A stretch of DNA of 29,376 nt from JBBQFC01 sp038321615 (GTDB lineage: Bacteria > Bacteroidota > Bacteroidia > Flavobacteriales_D > Cryomorphaceae). Numbering within the stretch: the stretch's first letter is position 1; each line of letters starts with the position of its first letter. The stretch is taken from positions 1-29,376 of the forward strand of contig JBBQFC010000039.1 in assembly GCA_038321615.1 (NCBI GenBank). The letters run 5' to 3'. The translations under genes and the position numbers were made by a program. The notes beneath the pieces are model-generated. The model saw only the letters and a list, made by a program, of their open reading frames with translations, was not told where the DNA came from and ran no database searches. This document shows, piece by piece, positions 7,658 through 16,444 of the stretch.

Positions 7658-8116
7658 CTAACTATACACTCCATGTTCGATACGTCCAATTACATCTCTC
7701 ACCTTAGTTACGCCATCCGAATAAACTACCAAATCCTGAGGTTTCATTCCTCCGCTTGCCGTATTAGGAAGGTTCATCCACTTAAAGAAATTTTCTTTAC
7801 TACCGAATACATCAGAACCGTACAGAAAAAGGTCGGCGATTTCAAACAGTTTAACTGAAAAAATTATATCCAGACGCTTGCCTGATCGTACTCAGCGATA
7901 GACCGTTGGTTCAGAAGTGTTCAGCATGGTTGCAGCGCTTTCCACAGGTATGTTAAAGTGATTTCTAAAATTCACAATAATTTGTGGATTCAGGCCTTTA
8001 GCAGCAATCTGGATGAAATCAAAAGGACTTTTAATCTCCGCTTTAATATAACCCTTCCCCAGAATCTGAACCAACTTCTTGTAATGAGCCGTTGATTTCT
8101 CTTTCGTAAGAATCAT
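7658..8116 (-). pseudogene. Xre/MbcA/ParS-type antitoxin interrupted by in-frame TGA
   Basis: Read from ATG 8116 the frame gives 74 residues ending in TSEPTVYR and then meets TGA at 7892-7894. The same frame continues for another 77 codons as VRSGKRLDIIFSVKLFEIA, then LFLYGSDVFGSKENFFKWM, then a stretch ending DVIGRIEHGVYS before TAG at 7658. This is the DUF2384 (MbcA/ParS/Xre toxin-binding) C-terminus, with the diagnostic FGS.ENF.KWMN.PN and GRIEHG blocks. The whole length, about 152 codons, is right for the family. The TGA falls where related antitoxins commonly have an aromatic residue, often tryptophan, so a single TGG-to-TGA change is the likely lesion. No frame change is needed. It lies 76 bp downstream of thrC and 2 bp upstream of the RES toxin. 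Confidence 0.88.
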
Positions 8117-8192
8117 ATAAGAATACCATTTATCATTTGAACGACGATAATAAAAAGTCTGATCTCGCAGATGAGTTAGAAGAACGTAAGCT

Positions 8193-9488
8193 TCAAAAAA
8201 GCAAATCTCGCAACTTCTCATACGCGTTTTCGCAACTAATCGCCATTTTTTCCTTTCGTGCGAAGACTTGCATTTTCTCAGGGATTTCAATTTTTGTTGT
8301 CAACGTTTCTTCTACTACTTCGATGAATTTTACCGGATGTGCTGTTTCCAAGAGGACACCCGTAAACTTCCCGGTTTTCAATTCTTCGCGCAAACCCAGA
8401 TAACCAACAGCTCCGTGCGGATCCAGGGTGTAGCCGGTTCGATTGAATACTTCGCGCATAGCCGTTTTAGTTTCGCTATCGCTAAAAGCGTAGCCTTTAA
8501 TGGCTTTCGACATCAAGTTGTGATCATTCTCAAAGAAATTCAAAAGGCGCTCAAAATTGCTGGGATTACCCACATCCATGGCATTGGAGATGGTTGCCAC
8601 CGATGGTCGCGGGTTGAAATGAGCTGTTGCCAGGTATTCAGGCACAATATCATTTGCATTCGTCGCTGCTACAAAATGAGAAATTGGGAGACCCAAACGC
8701 TGGGCGATAAGGCCACCTGTGAGATTGCCAAAATTTCCGCTTGGAATACTCACTGCTAATGGCTTTCCGGTATGTTTAAGCATTCGATACGCATGGAAAT
8801 AATACAGCGATTGAGGAATCAGTCGGGCAATATTGATGCTATTGGCCGATGTGAAAGTTCTTTGCCCCTGAAGAGTCGTATCACTCAAAGCCTGCTTCGC
8901 CATTCGCTGGCAATCGTCGAAGGTACCATCTACTTCTATGGCAGTAATATTGCCGCCCCAGGTGGTGAGCTGTTTCTCCTGCAAAGGACTCACCTTTCCT
9001 TTTGGGTAGAGAATATACACACGGATGCCTGGCACATTAAAAAAACCGGCGGCTACGGCACTTCCGGTATCGCCCGACGTAGCCACAATCACATTCAACT
9101 CCTTTCCGCTGCCTTCGGCAAACTTTGCCATTAGACGCGCCATAAATCGAGCTCCAACGTCTTTAAAGGCCATCGTGGGTCCGTGGAAAAGCTCTTGAAC
9201 ATAAAGATCATCGTGAAGATGAACGATGGGAAGCGCAAAATTCAACGCTTCAACCACCAATGAATCCCGCTGAGCGGCCACTAAATCATCGCCCACAAGT
9301 TGTTTAACCACAGTTGTGTTAATCTCATCGAAGGTCAACGACTCTATCGCTTCGAAGAAGCCCTGCGGCAAGGGTTCGATTCGTTCGGGTAGGTAAAGTC
9401 CTCCATCGGGAGCCAATCCTTGGAGCACCGCATCGCGCAGGGATGTAGATTTTAATTTTTTGGTATCGCGGGTGGAATAGTACTGCAT
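8193..9488 (-). CDS. thrC: Threonine synthase
   Basis: The 431-residue PLP enzyme converts O-phosphohomoserine to threonine, the last step of the pathway. The start MQYYSTRD is typical. The PLP-binding lysine is K109 in HGPTMAFKDVG. ATSGDTGSAVA and the SANSINIARLIPQS block are the phosphate-cradle and substrate regions of the E. coli-type enzyme. The length agrees with that class (about 430). Its ATG overlaps the thrB stop by one base (TAATG), so it is expected to be translationally coupled. It closes the thrA-thrB-thrC operon. Confidence 0.98.
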   Translation of the reverse strand: MQYYSTRDTKKLKSTSLRDAVLQGLAPDGGLYLPERIEPLPQGFFEAIESLTFDEINTTVVKQLVGDDLVAAQRDSLVVEALNFALPIVHLHDDLYVQELFHGPTMAFKDVGARFMARLMAKFAEGSGKELNVIVATSGDTGSAVAAGFFNVPGIRVYILYPKGKVSPLQEKQLTTWGGNITAIEVDGTFDDCQRMAKQALSDTTLQGQRTFTSANSINIARLIPQSLYYFHAYRMLKHTGKPLAVSIPSGNFGNLTGGLIAQRLGLPISHFVAATNANDIVPEYLATAHFNPRPSVATISNAMDVGNPSNFERLLNFFENDHNLMSKAIKGYAFSDSETKTAMREVFNRTGYTLDPHGAVGYLGLREELKTGKFTGVLLETAHPVKFIEVVEETLTTKIEIPEKMQVFARKEKMAISCENAYEKLRDLLF

Positions 9489-10429
9489 TATTCAGGTATT
9501 AATTGAGCGCCTTTGGCGTTAATGGTAGCCGTAAAGCCTTGTGATGCGATGTGGTATGTATTAAGAATAGATTGAAGATTCTGAACCACTTTTTCAGCGG
9601 TGTGGCGCGAAGCGGAGAGTGCAAAAACCGAAGGGCCAGAGCCGGAAATTCCCATACCCAAAGCTCCCAGTTCAAGTGCCTTGTTTTTCATTTCGTAAAA
9701 AGCGGGAATCAGCATAGCTCTTACGGGCTCGAAGATCACATCTTCCATGCTCCTGCCTATCAAAGCGAGATCGCCAGTGCAAAAACCCGCCACCAGGCCG
9801 GCCACGTTGCCCCATTGCCGCACAGCATCCTGCACGGGTACGCGATCCTTAAGTATCCGCCGCGATTCGCGCGTGGGGACATCTACTTCGGGGTGCACCA
9901 ACGATACAAATAATCCGTCGGGAACGGGAAGCTTTACGGCATCAATCGGGCTATTCGACCGCACCAAGGTAAGGCCGCCGAGCAAAGCCGGCGCCACATT
10001 ATCAGCATGGGCATTCCCGCAAGCCAATCGTTCGCCTTCCATAGCCAATGGCAAAAGTTGCATGCGGGTCAATGGCTCGCCCATTAGCGCGTTTATAGCC
10101 ACAAGAGCAGCCACAGAACTCGCTGAGCTGCTACCCATACCGCTGTTGAGCGGCATATTTTTAAAAAGCTCAACTTCCACGCCTTGCTTCACCCCTATTT
10201 GATCGAGGAAATATTTTACCACCGCCGATGCTACATTTTTATCGGCGTCGAGTGGCAGCAAGCCCCCATCGCCGTAAATGGCTTTGAGCGTAACTTCACC
10301 CGAATCATTGCGAACAACCTTCACGCGATCGCCCGGGGCGTTGAGCGCAAAGCCAAGCACATCATATCCGCAGACCACATTGGCTACGGTAGCCGGGGCA
10401 AAAGCGGTGACAGATTTTGGGGCGCTCAT
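9488..10429 (-). CDS. thrB: Homoserine kinase
   Basis: The 313-residue GHMP-family kinase phosphorylates homoserine on the way to threonine. The N-terminal FAPATVANVVCGYDVLGFAL and the ATP-loop PLNSGMGSSSASS (GMGSSSAS at 97-104) are characteristic, and GMGISGSGPSVFAL near the C-terminus is the third GHMP motif. It starts 11 bp after thrA and overlaps thrC by one base, the usual arrangement in an operon. Confidence 0.98.
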   Translation of the reverse strand: MSAPKSVTAFAPATVANVVCGYDVLGFALNAPGDRVKVVRNDSGEVTLKAIYGDGGLLPLDADKNVASAVVKYFLDQIGVKQGVEVELFKNMPLNSGMGSSSASSVAALVAINALMGEPLTRMQLLPLAMEGERLACGNAHADNVAPALLGGLTLVRSNSPIDAVKLPVPDGLFVSLVHPEVDVPTRESRRILKDRVPVQDAVRQWGNVAGLVAGFCTGDLALIGRSMEDVIFEPVRAMLIPAFYEMKNKALELGALGMGISGSGPSVFALSASRHTAEKVVQNLQSILNTYHIASQGFTATINAKGAQLIPE

Positions 10430-10440
10430 TTTCTAGAATA

Positions 10441-12891
10441 TCAAGCTTTCGCGATGCGCACAATATCGGCAAAAACTCCAGCCGCTGTAACTTGTATTCC
10501 CGCTCCGGGCCCTTTTACCACCAATGGGTCGGTGTGGTATCGTTCGGTGGTGAAAGCGATGATGTTATCGCTTCCCGTGAGGGAATAGAAGGCATGGTTA
10601 CTATCGACATACTGCAGCGATATCCGCATTTTACCTTGCTCTAAAATCCCGATGTAGCGCAGTGCTTTATTCTGAGCCGTAGCCGAATGCTTGAGACCTT
10701 CAAAGTGGGCATCACTGGCTTCGAGCTCGGCGTAAAATGCTTCGATGGTAGGAGCGGCAAGACAGGTTTGAGGAAGGATCGGTTCAATTTGCACATCGCT
10801 TATTTCCAATTTTAGACCCATTTCGCGCGCCAGAATGAGCATCTTTCGCGAGAAATCGAGGCCATTTAAATCGTCGCGGGGGTCGGGTTCGGTATAACCT
10901 TCTGCTTGCGCTTGGCGCACTACGTCCACAAACTTTCGCTCGCCTTTGAAATTATTGAATATAAACGAGATCGTTCCAGAAAGTATGGCTTCGATTTGGA
11001 GGATTCTATCACCGCTCACCAAGAGATCGTTCAGCGTTCGGATAATGGGTAGCGCCGCTCCCACGGTGGTTTCGTAATGATATACCACGGGGTTGCGCAG
11101 CGCCAAATCGCGAAAAAGCTGGTATTGCTCGTAGCGCTCACTATTTCCAATTTTATTGCAAGTTATCACTGATACATTCTCTTTGAAAAGCGATTCATAA
11201 TGCGGAATAAATGCCCTCGTGCTGGTATTGTCTACCAAAGCCGTATTGGGAAGATTAAGTGCGATGGCAGCATCGAGATAGGTTTGGGTATCCGCCTTTT
11301 GGCCATCGTTTTCAAGTTGCGCTCTCCAGTTCGACAGATCGAGTCCATCTTTCGAGAGGAGCATTTTGCGGCTATTGGAAATACCGCGAACTTTTATGGA
11401 TAAGTGGTGATCGGCAGCCAATTTAGCGGAAGCGCGATGTATTTGATCGAGTAATTCGGCGCCAATTTTTCCCGTACCAACGCAGAAAACGTTGATGGTG
11501 TTAACAGGTGAAAGAAATAACGAGTCGTGCACCGCAACTAAGGCTTTGGGCAAATCGGCCTTGCTCATTACCACCGAAATATTGAGCTCCGATGAGCCTT
11601 GTGCGATGGCCACCACATTGATACCGCTTCGGCCAAGCGTACTGAAAAGTTTGCCGCTCAGGCCGCGGGTGTGGCGCATGTTTTCTCCTACTACCGCCAA
11701 AATACCCAGATCCGTCATTATCTGTGGTTCGTGCAATCTACCTTGCGAAATTTGATATTCGAATGCAGCTTCAATAGCTTCTTTCGCTTTGGCGGCTTCC
11801 TGCGGAGATACCGCAAAACTGATACTATGCTCGCTGCTCGCCTGGGTTATAAGCATAATATTCACCCCGGCATTGGCCAAAGCGGTAAAAAGCCGACCGC
11901 TAAATCCTTTCACGCCGATGATACCCGAACCCTGCACATTGATTAAATGGATGTCGCTCACCGAAGCGATGCCCTTAATCAGGGATGCTGTTTCGCTTGG
12001 GCGATTGCCAATGAGGGTGCCATTATGATTGGGGTTGAAGGTATTTTTTATCCGAATGGGTATCTGACGGCCGATAGCGGGCAACATGGTTGGCGGGTAA
12101 ATCACTTTCGCTCCGAAATAGCTCAATTCCATGGCTTCTTCATACGTAAGCTGATCGAGCGAATAAGCATTTTTTACTACGCGCGGGTCGGCAGTCATAA
12201 AGCCATCCACATCCGTCCAAATTTGCACCTCTTCCGCTTGAAGTGCTGCACCCAGTATTGCTGCCGTATAGTCGCTGCCACCGCGGCCGAGTGTAGTGGT
12301 GCGACCCTGTTGATCGGCACCAATGAAGCCTGTAACCACCCCAATAGAATCTCCCAGATTGGCATGCCAATGCCTAATTCTTTCGTAGGTTTCTGCTTCT
12401 ACCAGGTTTGCCTTCCCAAACTGACTATCCGTAAGTACTAGTTTTCGGGCATCGCCAAAAGTTGCCTTTCCAACTTCCTGGTGCAATAAAAAAGCCACGA
12501 GTTGGTTGGAGAGTAATTCGCCAAAAGCCACGAGCTTATCGCTTACACTCGCCGATAATTCGCCTAAGGCTTTTACACCGTAAAGCATTTCTTCCAGCTC
12601 GTTTACATGCACTTTGATAGCAATCAGCGCAGCATTCTGTTGAGCAGTATGAAGCAATGCTCGCACTACTTCCTGATGCCGGCCTTCGATGTTTCGTACT
12701 TCGTCGATGAAGGGTTCGCCCCGAAGAGCAACTTCTCCAAGTGCCAAAAGTTGATTGGTCACCCCACCCATTGCCGAACAAACGACCAGCGGCTGCTGAC
12801 CATCCGACTGCGCTGTTTTTACAATATCGACAAGAGTTTTGATCGCTTGGACACTCCCTACCGAAGTGCCACCAAATTTTAATACATACAT
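10441..12891 (-). CDS. thrA: Bifunctional aspartate kinase / homoserine dehydrogenase I
   Basis: The 816-residue fusion catalyses the first and third steps from aspartate to threonine. The kinase domain starts with KFGGTSVGS (5-13) and has GRGGSDYTA (202-210). Two ACT domains follow at about 318-375 and 396-455; in E. coli ThrA they mediate threonine feedback inhibition. The NAD(P)-binding motif VGTGKIG at 471-477 opens the homoserine dehydrogenase domain, which also contains TCNKIG and DPRDDLNGLDFSRK. Length and order match E. coli ThrA (820). A near-consensus -7 promoter element sits about 94 bp upstream. I saw no leader peptide rich in threonine or isoleucine codons. Confidence 0.98.
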   Translation of the reverse strand: MYVLKFGGTSVGSVQAIKTLVDIVKTAQSDGQQPLVVCSAMGGVTNQLLALGEVALRGEPFIDEVRNIEGRHQEVVRALLHTAQQNAALIAIKVHVNELEEMLYGVKALGELSASVSDKLVAFGELLSNQLVAFLLHQEVGKATFGDARKLVLTDSQFGKANLVEAETYERIRHWHANLGDSIGVVTGFIGADQQGRTTTLGRGGSDYTAAILGAALQAEEVQIWTDVDGFMTADPRVVKNAYSLDQLTYEEAMELSYFGAKVIYPPTMLPAIGRQIPIRIKNTFNPNHNGTLIGNRPSETASLIKGIASVSDIHLINVQGSGIIGVKGFSGRLFTALANAGVNIMLITQASSEHSISFAVSPQEAAKAKEAIEAAFEYQISQGRLHEPQIMTDLGILAVVGENMRHTRGLSGKLFSTLGRSGINVVAIAQGSSELNISVVMSKADLPKALVAVHDSLFLSPVNTINVFCVGTGKIGAELLDQIHRASAKLAADHHLSIKVRGISNSRKMLLSKDGLDLSNWRAQLENDGQKADTQTYLDAAIALNLPNTALVDNTSTRAFIPHYESLFKENVSVITCNKIGNSERYEQYQLFRDLALRNPVVYHYETTVGAALPIIRTLNDLLVSGDRILQIEAILSGTISFIFNNFKGERKFVDVVRQAQAEGYTEPDPRDDLNGLDFSRKMLILAREMGLKLEISDVQIEPILPQTCLAAPTIEAFYAELEASDAHFEGLKHSATAQNKALRYIGILEQGKMRISLQYVDSNHAFYSLTGSDNIIAFTTERYHTDPLVVKGPGAGIQVTAAGVFADIVRIAKA

Positions 12892-12984
12892 AAAGGGGGA
12901 AGCTTAAAGAGAGTAAATGGGTTAACTTAACCGTTTTGGAGTTCTTTGTTCGTACTCAAAATTTCCGAAAAAGTTTACCGCAAG

Positions 12985-12992
12985 TAAAGGTA
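12985..12992 (-). promoter_or_regulatory. Possible -7 element for the thr operon
   Basis: On the minus strand this reads TACCTTTA, a 7-of-8 match to TAnnTTTG, giving an untranslated leader of roughly 85-90 bases before the thrA ATG. No -33 motif is obvious. Confidence 0.3.
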
Positions 12993-13089
12993 AATCCACC
13001 TTTTTATCGAGTTTTCGTTTTAGGCCGCGAAGATATGCTTTGATGTGGTGCAAAAGAAAGATTTAGCTTCAAATCAAGGTCTTGGAACA

Positions 13090-13582
13090 CGCTTCGCAGC
13101 ATTTGTAATGCAGTGAAGCGTTAGCTGCTTTTTATATTCACGCGCGTTCCGCTGCATTTGTCATGCTGCGGCCTTTATTCTTCAGTCGTACACGCTCCGC
13201 AGCATTTGCAATGCTGCGGCTTTTATTCCTCAGTCGTACAGATCAATTTTTTGAAAATCGCGATGAATGAAGTTCCGCCGCATTGCAAATGCGGCGGAGC
13301 GTTGTTGTAAATACGAGTGATGTGATTGTTCCGCAACATTGCAAATGCTGCGGAGCGTTGTTGTAAATACGAGTGATGTGATTGTTCCGCAGCATTGCAA
13401 ATGCTGCGGAGCGTTATCAAATTTTTGAAAATCGCGATGGATGAAGTTCTGCAGCATTGCAAATGCTGCGGAACATTATCAAATTTTTGAAAATCACTTT
13501 TGGTTTATCCGCGTTCCGCAGCATTTGCAATGCTGCGGCCATTATTCCTTTACACGCTCCGCAGCATTTGTAAATGCTGCGT
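13090..13582. repeat. Cluster of nine palindromic hairpin repeats (REP/BIME-like)
   Basis: Nine copies of a 23-bp palindrome, CCGCAGCATT-loop-AATGCTGCGG, fill the gap between thrA and the HD gene. Cores are at 13090-13120 (degenerate, extended to a 14-bp stem), 13149-13171, 13197-13219, 13275-13297, 13331-13353, 13387-13409, 13449-13471, 13516-13538 and 13560-13581. Copies 3 and 8 have loop TGC and copies 1, 2 and 9 have TGT or GT. Copies 4-7 have GCA, the reverse complement of TGC, so they are inverted as a block. Copy 4 has a paired change (CCGCCG/CGGCGG) that keeps the stem. Linkers are also repeated: TTGTAAATACGAGTGATGTG occurs twice and TTTTTGAAAATCGCGATG twice with variants. Bases 12892-13089 hold only the thrA upstream region. 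Confidence 0.9.
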
Positions 13583-13592
13583 AATACTTCGA

Positions 13593-14204
13593 CTAAAAGC
13601 CAAGTTCACGATTTACCCGATCCATTGTTTCGCGCTCCCTCACCAAGGCAGCCAAAACCCGCGCTTTACCTGGCTCATAATTAGCCTTTCCATAAGCTGT
13701 CCAATAGTGGTGCCTGGTTAAAAAATTAATCTGGAGTTCGAGCCATGCCTTATCGCCGAGGTCTCTGCCCAAATTGATCAATTCCTGACGAAACGTCTGG
13801 GCTATTTGGGTGTATTCCGGTCCGCCGAGGTAGGAGAGATCGGCGTCGCAAAGTATGCGCTCCAGCTTACTCTCCGCTGATTGTGGCAACTCGGTACGCG
13901 CTATCATACGGGCTATGACTGCAATATCAGCTGGCGAAAATCCAAAAAAAGGAAGGTCTTTTTCAACCTTTTCGATACCAGCTTTTTCATGGTGTACGGT
14001 AGAAAACAGAAAACCACAATCATGGTAGGCTGCTGCGGTAATAAGCAATTCAAGCTCCCTGCCTTCCACGCCACTATCAAATGCAATAAGCTTTGCTTCC
14101 GCCAAAACATGCCGCGTATGATCTAATGTATGATAGGTGAGCAAGGGATTTGACACCAGGTCGAGTTGGCTCAGAATAAAATCAATGGCTGCTGAACTGT
14201 TCAT
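13593..14204 (-). CDS. HD-domain metal-dependent phosphohydrolase
   Basis: The 203-residue protein contains the HD-superfamily metal ligands: YHTLDHTRHV (24-33), AAAYHDCGF with the HD pair at 61-62, HHEKAG (71-76) and CDADLSYLGG near residue 118. This pattern fits single-domain HD phosphohydrolases acting on nucleotides or phosphoesters; the substrate is not deducible. There is no signal peptide, so it is cytoplasmic. The ATG at 14204 sits about 110 bp downstream of the DUF4294 gene, on the same strand. Its 3' end runs directly into the hairpin repeat cluster, so the last hairpin, 11 bp beyond the stop, may serve as its transcript end. Confidence 0.85.
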   Translation of the reverse strand: MNSSAAIDFILSQLDLVSNPLLTYHTLDHTRHVLAEAKLIAFDSGVEGRELELLITAAAYHDCGFLFSTVHHEKAGIEKVEKDLPFFGFSPADIAVIARMIARTELPQSAESKLERILCDADLSYLGGPEYTQIAQTFRQELINLGRDLGDKAWLELQINFLTRHHYWTAYGKANYEPGKARVLAALVRERETMDRVNRELGF

Positions 14205-14314
14205 GGACGGGGCAAATTAAATTAAAAAACGAACAGCGCGGAAATTTAGTTGCAAAGTAGGCCAAATCATCAGATGTGCTGACGAACCAATTCTCAATCC
14301 TGCTTTGAGAATTT

Positions 14315-15022
14315 TCATTTCTTTTTCTTCTTCTCCTTCTCAATCTTTTTTTGCAGGCGCTTATTACTCGCCGCGAGTGCATCTTTGGCTGCGGTGGTTT
14401 TCGCTTCTCTTCGCTCCACGGCTATTTCGCCCGATTCGATGAGCTGAACGATTTCTTCAATCATCGCATCTTGATCGTCGGCGGTAGGATCGTACTGCGA
14501 TTTAAGATCAGAGCCGAAGAGTTTGGCCATCCCTTGCCACATAAATGCAGTGAAACCACTCCGCAGCTCACGGATGAGTTCGTAGCTGGTTTTTCCGGTC
14601 TCTCGATCGATGAGTTTGATTAGAATCCGGCCTTGGCTCATCGATAATTTTTTGAGCTCGCCTTCAAATTCAGCTTTTAGATCGGCTTCGGCTTGATCGA
14701 GGTATACTTCTTTTTCGACGGTTGTTTCGAGCAGCGCCATTTCTTCTTCGTATGCCTTGAGCAAATCTCCCGCCACCCGGGCGTAAGGATAGGTCTTGAT
14801 CACCCGCCTGTAGAGCTTGGAATACTCGCGTTGGTAGCGCTTGCTGCGCGATCGGCGAATACTCGAGACGTCGGCTGGAGCGAGGGTAACTACAGGAATG
14901 GTATCGCCATCTACTACGATACTTTCTACCACATAACTACCCGTGTAGCCCGGGGTTTGCATAGGCGTTTGCGCCAAAGCAAGCATCGGAAAAAATGTGC
15001 AGAAAAGTAAAAGGAAACGCAT
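14315..15022 (-). CDS. DUF4294 family exported protein
   Basis: The 235-residue product has a signal peptide (MRFLLLFCTFFPMLALA, cleavage after about residue 17). The DUF4294 core (PF14127) follows: VVDGDTIPVVTL, YRRVIKTYPYARVAG, EFEGELKKLSMSQGRILIKL, and IDRETGKTSYELIRELRSG. The function is unknown, and the family is essentially restricted to Bacteroidota. The C-terminal 35 residues are charged and end in a lysine run (KIEKEKKKKK). It lies between sucC (64 bp upstream) and the HD gene, all leftward, so cotranscription with sucC is possible. Confidence 0.9.
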   Translation of the reverse strand: MRFLLLFCTFFPMLALAQTPMQTPGYTGSYVVESIVVDGDTIPVVTLAPADVSSIRRSRSKRYQREYSKLYRRVIKTYPYARVAGDLLKAYEEEMALLETTVEKEVYLDQAEADLKAEFEGELKKLSMSQGRILIKLIDRETGKTSYELIRELRSGFTAFMWQGMAKLFGSDLKSQYDPTADDQDAMIEEIVQLIESGEIAVERREAKTTAAKDALAASNKRLQKKIEKEKKKKK

Positions 15023-15086
15023 ATCGATAGAAACGCAGCTAGCGAAGCAATTGTTATACCAATACTGTAAAAGCGAAGGCTGCGGC

Positions 15087-16277
15087 TTAGGCCAAAACCT
15101 GCTTTACCTTATCAGCAGCTTCCTGGAGCAATACGGCCGAGTGAACCTTTAATCCCGAATCGTCGATAAGTTTTTTGGCTTCTTCGGCATTGGTGCCTTG
15201 CAGACGCACAATAATCGGCACTTTAATGTCTCCAATATTCTTGTAAGCATCTACAATGCCTTGCGCTACTCGATCGCAACGCACAATACCTCCGAAAATA
15301 TTGACCAAAATAGCTTTCACTTTCGGGTCTTTCAAGATGATTCGGAATGCGGTTTCTACCCGCTTGGCATCGGCTGTACCACCTACATCAAGGAAATTGG
15401 CTGGTTCTCCACCCGAAAGCTTGATAATATCCATCGTGGCCATGGCCAGACCTGCACCGTTGACCATGCAGCCCACGTTGCCATCGAGCTGCACGTAGTT
15501 CAGTCCTGCTTCCCCGGCTTCCACTTCCGTTGGATCTTCTTCCGAAAGATCGCGCAGAGCGGCGTAATCGGGGTGACGGAAAAGAGCGTTTCCATCCAAG
15601 CTCACCTTCGCATCTACAGCTATAATGCGGTCGTCAGAAGTTTTGAGTACAGGGTTAATCTCAAATAAACTGGCGTCGCAACCTATGTACGCGGCATAAA
15701 GCGCTTTCACAAATGCCACCATTTCTTTGTTTGCTTTTCCCGACAGGCCGAGATTAAAGGCAATCTTACGGCATTGGAAATCGCGGATACCAATAGCCGG
15801 ATCAATCTCTTCCTTGAAAATTAAGTGGGGCGTTTTTTCAGCAACCGACTCAATATCCATACCACCTTCGGTAGAATACATAATAGCAACGCGGCCTATG
15901 GCTCGATCAAGCAGTACCGACATGTAAAATTCTTTTGGTTCAGACGCGCCCGGGTAGTAAACATCTTCGGTGATGAGCACCTTACTAACCTTCTTGCCTT
16001 GGGGCGGGGTCTGTGGGGTAATAAGCTGCATGCCGATGATACCACCAGCCACTTCTTCCACCTTATCCATGCCTTTAGCCAGCTTAACTCCACCGCCTTT
16101 GCCACGGCCACCTGCGTGAATTTGAGCCTTCACTACAAACCACTCCGAACCTGTCGATTCATTCACTTTCTTGGCTGCAGCCAATGCTCCGGCAGCCGTA
16201 TCGGCAACTAAGCCGCGCTGGATAGCAACACCAAAAGATTCGAGAATTGATTTACCTTGATATTCGTGGAGGTTCAT
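15087..16277 (-). CDS. sucC: Succinate-CoA ligase (ADP-forming) subunit beta
   Basis: The 396-residue protein starts MNLHEYQGKSILESFGV, the standard SucC beginning. With the alpha subunit, which is not in this window, it interconverts succinyl-CoA and succinate with nucleotide phosphorylation in the TCA cycle. The ATP-grasp region includes KAQIHAGGRGKGGGVKLA. FEINPVL and NIFGGIVRCD are family signatures. An apparent earlier TTG start at 16304 would add nine residues. I reject it because that TTG is part of an exact TACCTTTG -7 promoter element, so it would not be transcribed. The ATG at 16277 also matches the family N-terminus. Confidence 0.97.
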   Translation of the reverse strand: MNLHEYQGKSILESFGVAIQRGLVADTAAGALAAAKKVNESTGSEWFVVKAQIHAGGRGKGGGVKLAKGMDKVEEVAGGIIGMQLITPQTPPQGKKVSKVLITEDVYYPGASEPKEFYMSVLLDRAIGRVAIMYSTEGGMDIESVAEKTPHLIFKEEIDPAIGIRDFQCRKIAFNLGLSGKANKEMVAFVKALYAAYIGCDASLFEINPVLKTSDDRIIAVDAKVSLDGNALFRHPDYAALRDLSEEDPTEVEAGEAGLNYVQLDGNVGCMVNGAGLAMATMDIIKLSGGEPANFLDVGGTADAKRVETAFRIILKDPKVKAILVNIFGGIVRCDRVAQGIVDAYKNIGDIKVPIIVRLQGTNAEEAKKLIDDSGLKVHSAVLLQEAADKVKQVLA

Positions 16278-16301
16278 AGGGGTAACTTTTTTATTCGCCG
16301 C

Positions 16302-16309
16302 CAAAGGTA
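16302..16309 (-). promoter_or_regulatory. Bacteroidota -7 element for sucC
   Basis: The minus strand reads TACCTTTG, an exact TAnnTTTG match, 24 bp before the sucC ATG at 16277. It fixes the start codon choice for sucC. Confidence 0.65.
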
Positions 16310-16444
16310 AGCACCCAAGCCAATATCTGAAACCAAGCCAGACACTTTACTGAAATTCGGCATAGAATTGGCAATTGCCCAGTCCAATCGAAATTTTACA
16401 AAACACCTTGTAGCTTTTTTAGGTGTATTTTCGTCCCGCTATTT

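Noticed and set aside
7640..7858. 72-codon plus-strand ORF over the 3' half of the antitoxin
   Set aside because: Antisense to the conserved DUF2384 region; no family resemblance of its own.
7892..7894. TGA in the antitoxin read as tryptophan by an altered genetic code
   Set aside because: Other genes in the window use TGG for tryptophan and several end in TGA (for example the RES toxin), so general recoding is excluded; a single nonsense change or sequencing error is simpler.
12892..13089. Threonine attenuator or leader peptide upstream of thrA
   Set aside because: I found no short ORF rich in threonine or isoleucine codons and no terminator-antiterminator pair close to thrA; the hairpins farther upstream belong to the repeat cluster.
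13223..13462. Two overlapping minus-strand ORFs of 75-79 codons in the hairpin cluster
   Set aside because: They are translations of the palindromic repeats in different frames, with the same words recurring (RSICN, LQCCG); no protein-like character.
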